A stretch of DNA of 64,000 nt from Verminephrobacter eiseniae EF01-2 (GTDB taxonomy: Bacteria; Pseudomonadota; Gammaproteobacteria; Burkholderiales; Burkholderiaceae_C): NCBI RefSeq assembly GCF_000015565.1, contig NC_008786.1, positions 62,001 to 126,000 on the forward strand, written 5' to 3'. Both the position numbers and the translations under genes were made by a program. This document shows, piece after piece, positions 44,897 to 54,063 of the stretch. Positions within the stretch are counted from its first letter, which is position 1. Each line of letters opens with the position of its first letter. The notes under the pieces were generated by a model. That model saw only the letters and a program-made list of their open reading frames with translations. It ran no database searches and was not told where the DNA came from.

Positions 44897-45675
44897 CAGA
44901 TGCAGGCCCCTGGCGCCAGGCGCATTGCGGTTTGCGCCCAGTCGGCCAGACTATCGTGGTCGGTCAGATCGACCTTCAGCGGTGTGATCGACACATGGCC
45001 ATGCGCCGTCGCGTAAAAGTCCGTGCCCTGCGCATCGTCCTTGGCGGGGCCGGCCCCGCCAATCCAGTACATGGCCTCGCCGCGCGGGCTTTGCTGCACG
45101 ATGACGCGCTCGGCTGCATGGCGCCGCCCCAGGCGGCACAGCGCAATGGGCCGTAGCGCAGTCAGCGGCATGTTCGGGATGTTCACATTCAGCAGCCATG
45201 GCGCCTGTGGATCGACCAGGTTCTGCGCGCGCAACTGCGCCACGATCTCGCGGGCCTTGGCGGCGGCCGCTTCCAACTCGCCCCAGCCCTTGTCGACCTG
45301 AGAGAACGCGATCGCCGGCACGCCGAACAGATAGCCCTCCATGGCCGCGCCCACCGTGCCTGAATAAATGGTGTCGTCGCCCATGTTGGCGCCGTTGTTG
45401 ATGCCCGAGACCACCAGATCGGGCCGGTAGCCGAGCAAGCCGGTCAGCGCAATGTGCACGCAGTCGGCGGGCGTGCCGTTCACATAACGAAAGCCGCTGG
45501 CCGCCTGGTGCACGTACAGCGGCGAATGCAGGGTCAGGGCATTCGACTTGGCGCTGTTGTTGTGCTCGGGCGCGACGACTTGCACCGTCACCCCCTCCAG
45601 GGTCTTGAGCGCATCGTGCAAGGCCACGATGCCGGGCGCCTGGTAGCCGTCGTCGTTGGAAATCAGAATCTTCAT
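44896..45675 (-). CDS. surE: 5'/3'-nucleotidase SurE
   Basis: A 259-residue metal-dependent phosphatase. It starts [19 protein letters not shown] with the double-Asp metal site, and has [15 protein letters not shown] and [20 protein letters not shown]. SurE removes phosphate from nucleotides and short polyphosphate, mainly in stationary phase. It opens the surE-pcm-nlpD-rluD unit. A divergent quinone oxidoreductase starts 131 bases away. Confidence 0.95.
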   Translation of the reverse strand: MKILISNDDGYQAPGIVALHDALKTLEGVTVQVVAPEHNNSAKSNALTLHSPLYVHQAASGFRYVNGTPADCVHIALTGLLGYRPDLVVSGINNGANMGDDTIYSGTVGAAMEGYLFGVPAIAFSQVDKGWGELEAAAAKAREIVAQLRAQNLVDPQAPWLLNVNIPNMPLTALRPIALCRLGRRHAAERVIVQQSPRGEAMYWIGGAGPAKDDAQGTDFYATAHGHVSITPLKVDLTDHDSLADWAQTAMRLAPGACI

Positions 45676-45806
45676 GGTCGCGGTATGGGTTGCTGCCGAT
45701 TGTAGGTGTGGCCGGTCGGCGCAGCGCTACCCGCCCGGGGGGCGGCGCAGCCACCGGGCCGCTCCTCTATCATGCGGCCCATCGACCCACCGCAGGAGAC
45801 TCCCCG

Positions 45807-46781
45807 ATGCATGCTTGGCTCTGCACCGAACCCACAGGCGTTCAGGCGCTTGCCTGGACCGAACTGCCCACGCCCGCGCCCCAGGCCGGCGAAGTGCTGA
45901 TCGAGATCCGGGCCGCCAGCCTGAATTTTCCCGATCTGCTGATCGTGCAGAACAAATACCAGAAAAAGCCGCCCCTGCCCTTCGTGCCCGGCTCCGAATA
46001 TGCGGGCGTGGTGGCGGCAGTGGGCGCTGGCGTCACGCAATTGAAGCCCGGCCAGAACGTGGCCTGCCTGTCGGGCACCGGGGGGTTTGGCACCCACGCC
46101 ATCGCTGCGGCCGAGCTGTGCCTGCCGTTGCCGGACGGTTTTTCGCATGTCGATGCCGCTGCGTTGATCATGACTTATGCCACCTCGCACCACGCGCTGG
46201 CCGACCGCGCACAACTGCAGGCGGGCGAGACCGTGCTGGTGCTCGGGGCCGCCGGTGGCGTGGGCACGGCAGCGATACAAATCGCCAAGACCATGGGCGC
46301 GCGGGTGATCGCCGCCGCCTCCAGCGCCGAAAAATGCGCGCTGTGCCGCTCCATCGGGGCCGATGCCAGCATCGACTACAGCCAGGACAATCTGCGCGAA
46401 GCCATCAAGACGCTGACCGACGGCCAAGGCCCGCAGGTGATCTACGACCCGGTCGGCGGCGACCTGTCCGAGCCGGCCTTTCGCTCCATCGCCTGGCGCG
46501 GGCGCCATCTGGTGGTCGGCTTTGCCTCCGGCCCCATCCCTGCGCTGCCCTGGAACCTGGCCCTGCTCAAGGGCGCGTCGATCGTGGGCGTGTTCTGGGG
46601 CGACTTTGCCCGGCGCGAACCCCGGAGCAACGCCGCGATGATGGGGCAACTCGCGCAGTGGTACGCCCAGGGCAAGATCAAGCCCGTGATCGACCGCACC
46701 ATGCCCATGGCCGAACTGCCCGCCGCCTACGCCCGCATGGGCGCGCGCGGCGTGATGGGCAAACTGGTGCTGGTCAATTGA
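45807..46781 (+). CDS. NADPH:quinone oxidoreductase family (zinc-less MDR)
   Basis: A 324-residue medium-chain dehydrogenase/reductase. The ATG at 45807 lies shortly after CAGGAG. The N-terminal GroES-like domain contains SLNFPDLLIVQNKYQ and VPGSEYAGVVAAVG; the Rossmann motif is VLVLGAAGGVGTAAIQIAK. The zinc-binding cysteines of alcohol dehydrogenases are missing, which points to the quinone oxidoreductase or enoyl reductase branch. It is divergent from surE. A phoD remnant follows on the same strand 23 bases on. Confidence 0.9.
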   Translation: MHAWLCTEPTGVQALAWTELPTPAPQAGEVLIEIRAASLNFPDLLIVQNKYQKKPPLPFVPGSEYAGVVAAVGAGVTQLKPGQNVACLSGTGGFGTHAIAAAELCLPLPDGFSHVDAAALIMTYATSHHALADRAQLQAGETVLVLGAAGGVGTAAIQIAKTMGARVIAAASSAEKCALCRSIGADASIDYSQDNLREAIKTLTDGQGPQVIYDPVGGDLSEPAFRSIAWRGRHLVVGFASGPIPALPWNLALLKGASIVGVFWGDFARREPRSNAAMMGQLAQWYAQGKIKPVIDRTMPMAELPAAYARMGARGVMGKLVLVN

Positions 46782-46804
46782 TCGACAGGCCCTCTGCTGC
46801 GGCC

Positions 46805-47680
46805 ATGTCCGCGCTACAGCGCCGCGCCTTCTTGCTGCACGCAGCATGGGCGGCAAGCGCCGGCAGCGCGCCCCGCCGGGCCTGGAGCCGGTCGCCGGCG
46901 CTCGGTCGCAACCCCTTCGCGCTGGGCGTTGCCAGCGGCGAGCCTGCGCCCGACGGCCTGGTGCTATGGACGCGCCTGCTGCTGGCCGAACCCGGCCAGC
47001 AGCAAACCCCGTACAGCGTGCGCTGGGAACTGGCGCATGACAGCCGCTTTGCGCGCATCGTGCAACGAGGCCAGGCCCCGGCCCTGCCGCAACTGGGCCA
47101 TGGCGTGCATGTGCAACTGCACGGCCTGGCGCCCGAGCGCTGGTACCACTACCGCTTCATGCTGGGCGATGCGGTCAGCGCCACGGGCCGCACGCGCACC
47201 GCGCCCGCCCCGGGCATGCTGCCGGCTGCGCTGCGCCTGGCTTTTGCCTCCTGCCAGCGCTGGGAGCACGGGCATTACGCGGCCTGGCGCCATCTGGCCG
47301 CCGATCAGCCCGACCTGGTGTCGCGTCACCGATCATCTGTCGGTCTGCGCTGGCCATCGAAGCGCATCGCGGCGTTGCATCGCTTGCCAATACGCTCGGT
47401 ATTGGCAAGCGCTGCGCCTTGCGCTGCGCTCCGATGGCTGCGCGCAGCCTACGACATCTGATCGGTGACGCGACACTAGGTGGACGCCGTGGCACGGCAC
47501 AACCCCCAGGTGCTGCTGGCGCGCTGCGAGCAGCGCGGCTACGGCCTGGCCGACATCCGGCCCGAGCGCTGGAGCACCAGCCTGCGCGTGCTGCAAGACC
47601 CGCTGCGCGCCGACAGCCCGGTCAGCACCCTGGCCCGCTTCGTGGTGCAAGACCGGTGGCCCGGCCCGATCCCGGCCTGA
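46805..47680 (+). pseudogene. phoD-type alkaline phosphatase, central part deleted around a MITE-like element
   Basis: The N-terminal part (46805-47318, about 170 residues) has a Tat-like signal (RRAFLLHAAWAASAG) and the PhoD N-terminal domain: NPFALGVASGEPAPDGLVLW, VRWELAHD, and LRLAFASCQRWEHGHY, ending at the strand that should lead into the first metal site. After the element the frame resumes with a typical PhoD C-terminus, VDAVARHNPQVLLARCEQRG and RYGL-like YGLADI, stopping at 47680. PhoD proteins are about 500 residues; some 250 central residues with the catalytic metal ligands are gone. The gene cannot make an active phosphatase. Confidence 0.87.
47315..47479 (+). mobile_element. MITE-like palindromic element, copy 3 (mismatched flanks)
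   Basis: Core 47319-47475 with the same perfect 17-bp ends as the other copies. The left flank is CTGG and the right flank CTAG, unlike the CTAG/CTAG of copies 1 and 2. The left CTGGTG fits the native phoD reading (Asp-Leu-Val). Mismatched flanks together with the missing phoD core suggest the element is the product of a deletion, either recombination between two copies or a one-sided event. Confidence 0.87.
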
Positions 47681-47838
47681 ACCCGGCGTCCCGGATCGGC
47701 CCACTTCGATGCTCTCTTTTTTATAGCCATCAGCAACTACGGGGTCTGGGCCACAGCGCAAATTTGCGGCCATCTCCAGGGGCCGGCAGTGCCGCATCTG
47801 CGCCTGTCCAGGCCCGGCAAACAGGCACAATGGGCGGC

Positions 47839-49800
47839 ATGTCCATCCCTGCGTCTTTCATTCAGGAACTGCTCGCCCGTATCGACCTGGTCGACATCGT
47901 GGGCCGCTACGTGCCGCTGAAAAAAGGCGGGGTCAACCTGATGGGGCTGTGCCCCTTCCATGAGGAAAAGTCGCCCTCGTTCAGCGTCAGCCCCGCCAAG
48001 CAGTTCTACCACTGCTTTGGCTGCGGCAAAAGCGGCGATGCGATCAGCTTTCTGATGGCACAGGCGGGCCTGGACTTCGTCGAGGCCGTGCAAGACCTGG
48101 CCCGGCAAGCGGGCCTGCAAGTGCCCGACGACAACAGTTCCCCGGCCGACAAGGAGCGCGCCGCCGCCGCCCGTCAAAAGCAGGCCACGCTGAGCGAAGT
48201 GCTGGAAAAAGCGGCCGCAGCCTACCGCCAGCATTTGCATGACACGCCGCACGCCATCGCCTATTTCAAAAGCCGGGGCGTCTCGGGCGCCATCGCCGAG
48301 CGCTACGGCCTCGGTTATGCGCCCGACGGCTGGCGCAGTCTGGCCAGTTGCTTTGCGCGCTACGACGACCCGCTGCTGGCAGAAAGCGGCCTGGTCATCG
48401 TCAACGCCGAAGACGGCGGCAAACGCTACGACCGCTTTCGCAACCGGGTGATGTTCCCGATCCGCAACGTCAAGGGCGAATGCATAGGCTTTGGCGGCCG
48501 CGTGCTCGGCCAGGACAAACCCAAATACCTCAACTCCCCGGAAACGCCGGTATTCCACAAAGGGCATGAACTCTACGGCCTGTTCGAGGCCCGCAGCGCC
48601 ATCCATGAGCAAGGCTACGCGCTGGTCACCGAAGGCTACATGGACGTGGTGGCGCTGGCGCAGCGGGGTTTTCCGAACACCGTCGCCACCCTGGGCACGG
48701 CCTGCACGCCCGAGCATGTGCAAAAGCTGCTGCGCTTTACCGCGTCGGTGGTCTTCAGCTTCGACGGCGACGCCGCCGGGCGCCGCGCAGCACGCAAGGC
48801 GCTCGACGGCGCCCTGCCCCACGCCAGCGACACGCGCAGCATCAAGTTTCTGTTCCTGCCCGCCGAGCATGACCCGGACAGCTTCATCCGCAGCCATGGC
48901 CCCGAAGCCTTCGCCCGGCATGTGGGCGACGCCGTCCCGCTGAGCCGCTTCCTGCTCGAAACCGCCAGCGAAGGCTGCGACCTGGGCAGCGCCGAAGGCC
49001 GCGCCCACATGGCCAGCAACGCCCGCCCCCTGTGGACTGCCCTGCCCGACGGAGTGCTCAAGCGCCAGTTGCTGGCTGAACTGGCCCAACTGACCCAACT
49101 CGACGCCCGGGACCTGTCAGACCTGTGGAGCCCGGACCACAGCCGCCAGAGCCAGCGCCCCGCCAACCCGGGCCACCCGCCGGCCCTGGACGACAGACAC
49201 CCCCCCCGTGACGCCAGCAACGGCCATGGCGACTCCGGCGGCTACGCAGTGCAGCGGCCGGCCTGGCGCAAAAGCGCAGACTGGCAAAGCGGCAACGGCA
49301 ACAGGCGCGCCGCGCCCTGGCCGCCATCCCAACCCCGGCTGCCGCGCACGCCCAACGCCAGTCGCGCCGACCACGCGGCGCGGCTGCTGCTCGCGCACAT
49401 GGATCTTCTGCAAGAACTGACCCACGACGACCACAGCACACTGTGCGCCCAGCCAGCGCCGCACGGACCGCTGTTCGCCTGGCTGGAGGCGCAGTTTCAC
49501 GAACGAGGCCCGGTGGCCTGGGCGCGGCTGCGCGAAAGCCTGCGCGAGCACGAATGCGAAGCCCTGGCGCTCAAAGTGATGACCGGCGCCCATGCCCAGA
49601 CCGAAGGCGAGTTGCAGGAGTTGTGGCTGGAACTGCGCGATCTGCTCAACCGCATGCAGATCGAAGACATCAAGCAGCAGCAAAAGCTGCTGATCCTGCA
49701 AGCAGCACAAGACCCGACAGCCCTCGATCGCTACCGCGCCCTGGAACAAAAGCGCACCGCTTTACAAAACGCAGCCGTCAGTGCCGCCAGCGCGGCCTGA
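47839..49800 (+). CDS. dnaG: DNA primase
   Basis: A 653-residue primase. The N-terminal zinc-binding domain has CPFHEEKSPSFSVSPAKQ then YHCFGCGKSGDA (residues about 37-66). The Toprim core has LVTEGYMDVVALAQ and VVFSFDGDAAGRRAA. A low-complexity Pro/Arg-rich stretch (about 430-500) separates it from the C-terminal helicase-binding domain. The ATG at 47839 gives the usual MSIPASFIQELL start. In most relatives rpoD follows dnaG; here a regulatory-looking spacer and then a defence island follow instead. Confidence 0.96.
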   Translation: MSIPASFIQELLARIDLVDIVGRYVPLKKGGVNLMGLCPFHEEKSPSFSVSPAKQFYHCFGCGKSGDAISFLMAQAGLDFVEAVQDLARQAGLQVPDDNSSPADKERAAAARQKQATLSEVLEKAAAAYRQHLHDTPHAIAYFKSRGVSGAIAERYGLGYAPDGWRSLASCFARYDDPLLAESGLVIVNAEDGGKRYDRFRNRVMFPIRNVKGECIGFGGRVLGQDKPKYLNSPETPVFHKGHELYGLFEARSAIHEQGYALVTEGYMDVVALAQRGFPNTVATLGTACTPEHVQKLLRFTASVVFSFDGDAAGRRAARKALDGALPHASDTRSIKFLFLPAEHDPDSFIRSHGPEAFARHVGDAVPLSRFLLETASEGCDLGSAEGRAHMASNARPLWTALPDGVLKRQLLAELAQLTQLDARDLSDLWSPDHSRQSQRPANPGHPPALDDRHPPRDASNGHGDSGGYAVQRPAWRKSADWQSGNGNRRAAPWPPSQPRLPRTPNASRADHAARLLLAHMDLLQELTHDDHSTLCAQPAPHGPLFAWLEAQFHERGPVAWARLRESLREHECEALALKVMTGAHAQTEGELQELWLELRDLLNRMQIEDIKQQQKLLILQAAQDPTALDRYRALEQKRTALQNAAVSAASAA

Positions 49801-49820
49801 CTGCTGCCGCGAGTTTGCCG

Positions 49821-49834
49821 GGCATATATATGCC
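49821..49834. other. Perfect 14-bp palindrome downstream of dnaG
   Basis: GGCATATATATGCC is fully self-complementary and lies 21 bases after the dnaG stop. It is not followed by a T run, so it is a poor intrinsic terminator. A second small hairpin (GGGA-TGAC-TCCC then TTT, about 49845-49859) follows and could weakly terminate. It may also be a protein-binding site or a junction of the island. Confidence 0.5.
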
Positions 49835-49903
49835 AGCCCACCGGAGGGATGACTCCCTTTCACCCATGCGCTGGCGCCTCCGTTCCGTTCCTGGCCCCGA
49901 TCG

Positions 49904-49934
49904 TATTGGGTATTGGTATTGGTATTGGTATTGG
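49904..49934. repeat. Hexamer tandem repeat (TATTGG) x5
   Basis: Five copies of TATTGG, with one extra G after the first, stand 120 bases upstream of the first gene of the defence island. Its AT content contrasts with the surrounding DNA. It lies where the island promoter is expected, so a change in copy number could alter expression (phase variation), but no promoter elements can be assigned with confidence. Confidence 0.85.
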
Positions 49935-50052
49935 CTCATCCACGGGGCTTCTCACCATGAAGAACGCTGCAAGGATCCACCGTTCGCCGCCACTGGCTTG
50001 AAAATAGTGCGTTACCCTGCCGTCGTTTCCCGCGCATCGACCATCGATCACC

Positions 50053-50316
50053 ATGTCCACCAGCACCAACGAGGGCGAAATCCTCACCATCGGGCAGGGC
50101 GCCGACTACCTGAAAGTCACGCAACGAACGATCTACAGGCCCGCAGCCGCCAAGGAGATCCCGGCCTTCGGGGTCGGCGGGGTATGGCGGTTCTCGCGTG
50201 TCGATATCGATGGCTGGATCGAGCAGCAGTCAAGGCCAGTCCCCGGACATGCCGGAAACGGCACGGGCAAGCGTCCGTCGGACAAGGGTGACCAAGAGGA
50301 ACGAAAACAATGCTGA
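50053..50316 (+). CDS. Excisionase/MerR-type helix-turn-helix protein (HTH_17), first gene of the defence island
   Basis: An 87-residue protein with one HTH_17 domain: ILTIGQGADYLKVTQRTIYR, then IPAFGVGGVWRFSRVDIDGW and IEQQS. Close relatives have Leu or another helix former after RTIYR; here residue 30 is Pro, inside the expected recognition helix, which may weaken DNA binding. The C-terminal 27 residues are a charged tail. The stop overlaps the start of the DUF499 gene by seven bases, so it is translated with it. It is probably the operon's own regulator; an excisionase role is less likely as no integrase is visible. Confidence 0.8.
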   Translation: MSTSTNEGEILTIGQGADYLKVTQRTIYRPAAAKEIPAFGVGGVWRFSRVDIDGWIEQQSRPVPGHAGNGTGKRPSDKGDQEERKQC

Positions 50317-53042
50317 ACCTGACCCTGCGAGAAGAATTTCGAGGCAATCGCCTCAAAGGGACGGCCATCGAGCTTTCCAACGACAAAAATACCGGCGCGA
50401 CGCAGATGGCTGCCGAGGCGTTTTTGCAGATCACGTATCCGACCCGCGATTTGCTCAAAGGGATCGAGGCGGTCGGCCCGAACCAGGGCCGTCCGGTGGT
50501 GGTGATTGGCGAGCGCGGCCTGGGCAAGTCGCACCTGATGGCCGTGCTGTACCACGCGGTCAACGATGCCGCATCGACCCGTGTGTGGCTGAACCACTGG
50601 GCCGCCACCCTTGGCGACCCGCAGATCGCCAAGATCGCGCTGCGCGACGGAATGCAGGTGATTGGTGAAAGCCTGCACCGTCAGCGCTGCAAGTTCCTGT
50701 GGGATTTGCTGTTCGATCACCATCCCCACGGCGCCTACATCGAGGGCAAATGGGCGGGCATGGGCGCGGCCAAGACCGACATCCCGTCCGACCAACTGAT
50801 CCTTGAACTATTGCAGCACAGGCCCACGATGCTGCTGCTGGACGAATTCCAGACGTGGTACGACGGCTTGACCAACAGCAAGCAGCATCCCTGGAAAAAC
50901 TGGGCCTTCACCTTCATCCAGATACTCTCCGAAATTGCCAAGGAGCATCCAGACCTTCTGGTGCTGGTGATCTCGGTGCGCAACGGCGGCGGCGACGCCT
51001 ACCAGCAGGTGCATCGTGTCAATCCGGTCGTCATCGACTTCCAGGCCGGCGGCGACGCCGAGCGCATCCAGCAGGACCGGCGCCGGATGCTGCTGCACCG
51101 TCTGTTCGATAACCGCCGGCAGATTGCTGCGGCCAGCATCGAGTCGCTGGTGGCCGGGCATGTCGCGGAGAGCTTTCGCCTGCTGGAGGTGCCGCCGTCC
51201 GAGCAAGAGCGCAAGCGCCGTGAATTTACCGAATCCTGGCCCTATGCGCCGCACCTGCTGCGCCTGCTGGAAGAGCAGGTGCTGGTTGCCACCGACGCGC
51301 AGGAAACGCGCGACATGATCCGCATCCTGGCCAACCTCTACAAGACCCGTGGCGCAGCGGCGCCGGTGCTGACGGCTGCCGATTTCCGGCTGGACGACGA
51401 TGCCTCAGGCATTGCCGCGCTGCTCGATTCGGTGTCGAACGAGCGCCACCGCGCATTGCGCACGAAGGCCCGGCAGAACATCATCGCGGTCACCGAAGCC
51501 GTGGCCGACCACGCCCGTCGCGCCCCGCATCTGCAAGAGCTCGTCAGCGCCCTGTGGTTGCGCTCGATTGCCGTCGGCAACCTGGCCGGCGCCGAGGGCG
51601 CGACCTTGCAGGCCGACATTACGCGCAGCCAGGCCATCGACGACAACGCCTTCCAGGTAGAACTGGCGACCATCGTCGAAAACAGCTTCAACATCCATCA
51701 GGATGGGCTGCGGCTGGTTTTCCGCGAGGAAGAGAACCCGCGTGCCAAACTGAGGGCCTGCGCACGCAACGACAAGCTCTTTGCCGACGGCTCCGATCAG
51801 GCCCAACTCGCCAGGCAGATTCGTTACGTCATCGGCAGCGCCGACGAGGTGGCCAAGACCTTCCGCGTCATCGCGCTGCCGAAAGCCTGGCAGACCGACC
51901 CCTGGTCAGCCTTGGATGAAGCCGAGCGGCCCGAGCGCTGGGACGAGCGCTTGCCCATTCTGGTCTTGCCGGAAGAACCCGACCACCTGGGCCTGCGCCT
52001 TGGCCGCTGGCTCAGGGATCACCTGCAAAAGCGCCGCAACACCGTGCGCTTTCTGCTGCCGTGCTCCGGCTCCACCAATGCCTTTCAAGACCGCGACCTG
52101 CTGATCCTGGCCCGCGCCGAAATGAAGGCGCAAGAGTGGAGCGGCCAGAACCCCGAATACAAGAAACTGCACAGCGAATTCCAGGCTGCGCTGCGCGACA
52201 AGCTGAAAAAGCGCTTCGACCGCTTCGCCGTGCTGCAGCGCTGGAATTTCGCCGACCCGGGCCAATGCACATTCAGCGTCGAGAGCCTGAAAAAGCAAGG
52301 CGCGCAGATCCCCGAAGGCATCGAAGAAGCGCTGACCAACGACCTGTTCGTGCCCGAGGACTTCGAGGACCTCGTGCTGCAAGCCGCCAGCGAAAACGCG
52401 GCGCTGGGCAAACTGCTGCGCGAGCTTCAGGAGCCTCGTCCGGCGGGGCAGGATTGCATTGCCTGGCTCGGCGAAACCACGATGAAAGAGCGCATCCTGC
52501 GCCTGTGCGCCAAGGGCAAGGTCGCCATCAACCTGCGCGGCATGGAATACCTGCAAACCCATCCGGGCGAGGATGAAGACACCGCGTGGCGGCGTCTGCG
52601 GCCCAAGCTCTCGCTGACGGGTCGCCACCTCGACGACGTGTTTGTGATGCTGCCCTCGGCCGTGCCCGCCACCGGAGGTTCCACGCCGCCCGCGCCAGCG
52701 CCCGCACCAACCAGTGGCGGCGGGTCGTTTGGCGGCGATGGCGGGACGCCACCCGTTCCCGGCGGCGACATGTTCCCCGGAGCGCCACCTGCGCCCACGC
52801 CGGAGGGCATCTTCGGCGGGGACGGCAGCACCGCCAGGCCGCGCATCCCGCTGTCGAATCCCGCCACGTCGCCGCTCAACCTGATCGGCAAGATCGAAGG
52901 CTGGGGCATCGGCCCGGCCACGAAGGTGGCGCAGGTGTCCATCAAGATCTCCACCGCCACCGGCGCGCAGCTCAAGGAACTGCTCAAGAAACTGCCTGAA
53001 GGCATGACCTTCGAGCTGAACCTTGAGAAGGAGGACGACTGA
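50310..53042 (+). CDS. DUF499 large AAA-type ATPase of a phage-defence system
   Basis: A 910-residue P-loop ATPase of the DUF499/COG1483 family. Walker A is GERGLGKSH (residues 67-75) and Walker B MLLLDEF (174-180), with a sensor-like ISVRNGG after it. The C-terminal third has a Gly/Pro-rich linker (about residues 785-850, GGSTPPAPAPAPTSGGG and similar) and then a short closing domain with KIEGWGIGP and FELNLEKEDD. DUF499 ATPases occur with DUF1156 methyltransferases in defence loci, and resemble the large BrxC/PglY ATPases of BREX/Pgl in role. It is coupled to the HTH gene upstream and shares a base with the PglZ gene downstream (TGATG). No enzymatic role has been shown. Confidence 0.87.
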   Translation: MLNLTLREEFRGNRLKGTAIELSNDKNTGATQMAAEAFLQITYPTRDLLKGIEAVGPNQGRPVVVIGERGLGKSHLMAVLYHAVNDAASTRVWLNHWAATLGDPQIAKIALRDGMQVIGESLHRQRCKFLWDLLFDHHPHGAYIEGKWAGMGAAKTDIPSDQLILELLQHRPTMLLLDEFQTWYDGLTNSKQHPWKNWAFTFIQILSEIAKEHPDLLVLVISVRNGGGDAYQQVHRVNPVVIDFQAGGDAERIQQDRRRMLLHRLFDNRRQIAAASIESLVAGHVAESFRLLEVPPSEQERKRREFTESWPYAPHLLRLLEEQVLVATDAQETRDMIRILANLYKTRGAAAPVLTAADFRLDDDASGIAALLDSVSNERHRALRTKARQNIIAVTEAVADHARRAPHLQELVSALWLRSIAVGNLAGAEGATLQADITRSQAIDDNAFQVELATIVENSFNIHQDGLRLVFREEENPRAKLRACARNDKLFADGSDQAQLARQIRYVIGSADEVAKTFRVIALPKAWQTDPWSALDEAERPERWDERLPILVLPEEPDHLGLRLGRWLRDHLQKRRNTVRFLLPCSGSTNAFQDRDLLILARAEMKAQEWSGQNPEYKKLHSEFQAALRDKLKKRFDRFAVLQRWNFADPGQCTFSVESLKKQGAQIPEGIEEALTNDLFVPEDFEDLVLQAASENAALGKLLRELQEPRPAGQDCIAWLGETTMKERILRLCAKGKVAINLRGMEYLQTHPGEDEDTAWRRLRPKLSLTGRHLDDVFVMLPSAVPATGGSTPPAPAPAPTSGGGSFGGDGGTPPVPGGDMFPGAPPAPTPEGIFGGDGSTARPRIPLSNPATSPLNLIGKIEGWGIGPATKVAQVSIKISTATGAQLKELLKKLPEGMTFELNLEKEDD

Positions 53043-54034
53043 TGGCACTGACCGCTGCCGCACTGCATGCCCTGACGCAGGGTTCGGACGCCGACGCTTG
53101 GCGCGTCATCGTCGGCCACGCGGTCGAAATTGCCCGCAAGCCGCTGGCCGCAGGCAACGCGCCCAGCGAGGTCGTCAAGCGCGACCGCGAAGTCGGCGAA
53201 CTGGATTTATTCCTCTCCTCCAGCGGATGGGATTTGTGGCAAGCCTTCGGCAACAGCGTCGAGCGCACCTCGGATCGTCTGGTGCGCTGGTGGGCCGAAC
53301 CCTTCAGCGCCAAGGCCGTGTTGATCCTCGATGGTCTCAGCTTGCGCGAATTGCCGTGGCTGTTGCAAGGCGCGAAGGAGCATGGCTTCACCACGCGCGA
53401 GGTCAGCGCCCACGCATCCGAACTACCCGGCGCAACCAACGAGTTCGCGCAAGCCCTGGGCTTCGGCAGCCGCAGCCAACTTCGGAGTAACGGCGGCGGC
53501 CTCGCCCACAAGCTGCAACCGGCGCACACCGAGAGCAGCGATATGCCGTGGCAGGATTGCGCGGGCCTGATCGACGGCGCACCGAACTGGGTGTTCTGGC
53601 ACCACTGGCCCGACAGCAAGATGCACCACCTGTCAGGCGCAGGCCATGGCCTCGACACACTGGCCCGCGATGCCGCCGAACGACTCGGCAGCAACGACTT
53701 CTGGGCTTTCGTCGAGCGCCTGGCGACCGGGCGACGGCTGGTCATCACCTCCGACCACGGCTACGCCGCGACCGGGGATTTTTCCGACGCCGATGGCGAA
53801 GTCAAGCGCTTCCTCAAACAGACCTTCGCCAGCGGACGCAGCGCCAAAGGCAGCGGCGACACCGGCCCCTTCATGCCGCCCGTGGCGCTCCGGATCAACA
53901 GCCCGCACGGCGCGCACCTGCTGGCCCTGGGCCGCTGGAAGTGGAAAAGCCAAAGCGGTTACCCGACGTTGACGCATGGCGGCCTTTCGCTGCTGGAGGT
54001 GTTGTCGCCGTTTGTTGTGCTCAGCAATGAGTAA
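53042..54034 (+). CDS. Short stand-alone PglZ-domain phosphatase-like protein
   Basis: A 330-residue protein in which the alkaline-phosphatase-superfamily PglZ fold is visible: VLILDGLSLRELPWLL (first metal Asp, residue 97), the SHDHG-like VITSDHGYAATGDF (Asp238-His239-Gly240) and THGGLSLLEVLSPFVVL near the C-terminus. PglZ is a hallmark of BREX and Pgl systems, where the protein is usually 700-900 residues; this one is little more than the core domain. It follows the DUF499 ATPase with a one-base overlap, so both act together. The 29 AT-rich bases after its stop mark the junction with the AAA+/protease cassette. Confidence 0.8.
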   Translation: MALTAAALHALTQGSDADAWRVIVGHAVEIARKPLAAGNAPSEVVKRDREVGELDLFLSSSGWDLWQAFGNSVERTSDRLVRWWAEPFSAKAVLILDGLSLRELPWLLQGAKEHGFTTREVSAHASELPGATNEFAQALGFGSRSQLRSNGGGLAHKLQPAHTESSDMPWQDCAGLIDGAPNWVFWHHWPDSKMHHLSGAGHGLDTLARDAAERLGSNDFWAFVERLATGRRLVITSDHGYAATGDFSDADGEVKRFLKQTFASGRSAKGSGDTGPFMPPVALRINSPHGAHLLALGRWKWKSQSGYPTLTHGGLSLLEVLSPFVVLSNE

Positions 54035-54063
54035 GTGTTTGAATTATTTTTTGGCATAAGCTG

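Noticed and set aside
49821..49859. Intrinsic terminator of dnaG
   Set aside because: The 14-bp palindrome has an AT core and no T run; the second hairpin has only a four-base stem and three T residues. Too weak to call.
50053..50316. Excisionase of an integrative element
   Set aside because: The HTH_17 domain is shared by excisionases and regulators. No integrase, attachment-site repeat or tRNA target is visible, and the gene overlaps the DUF499 gene, so a regulator fits better.
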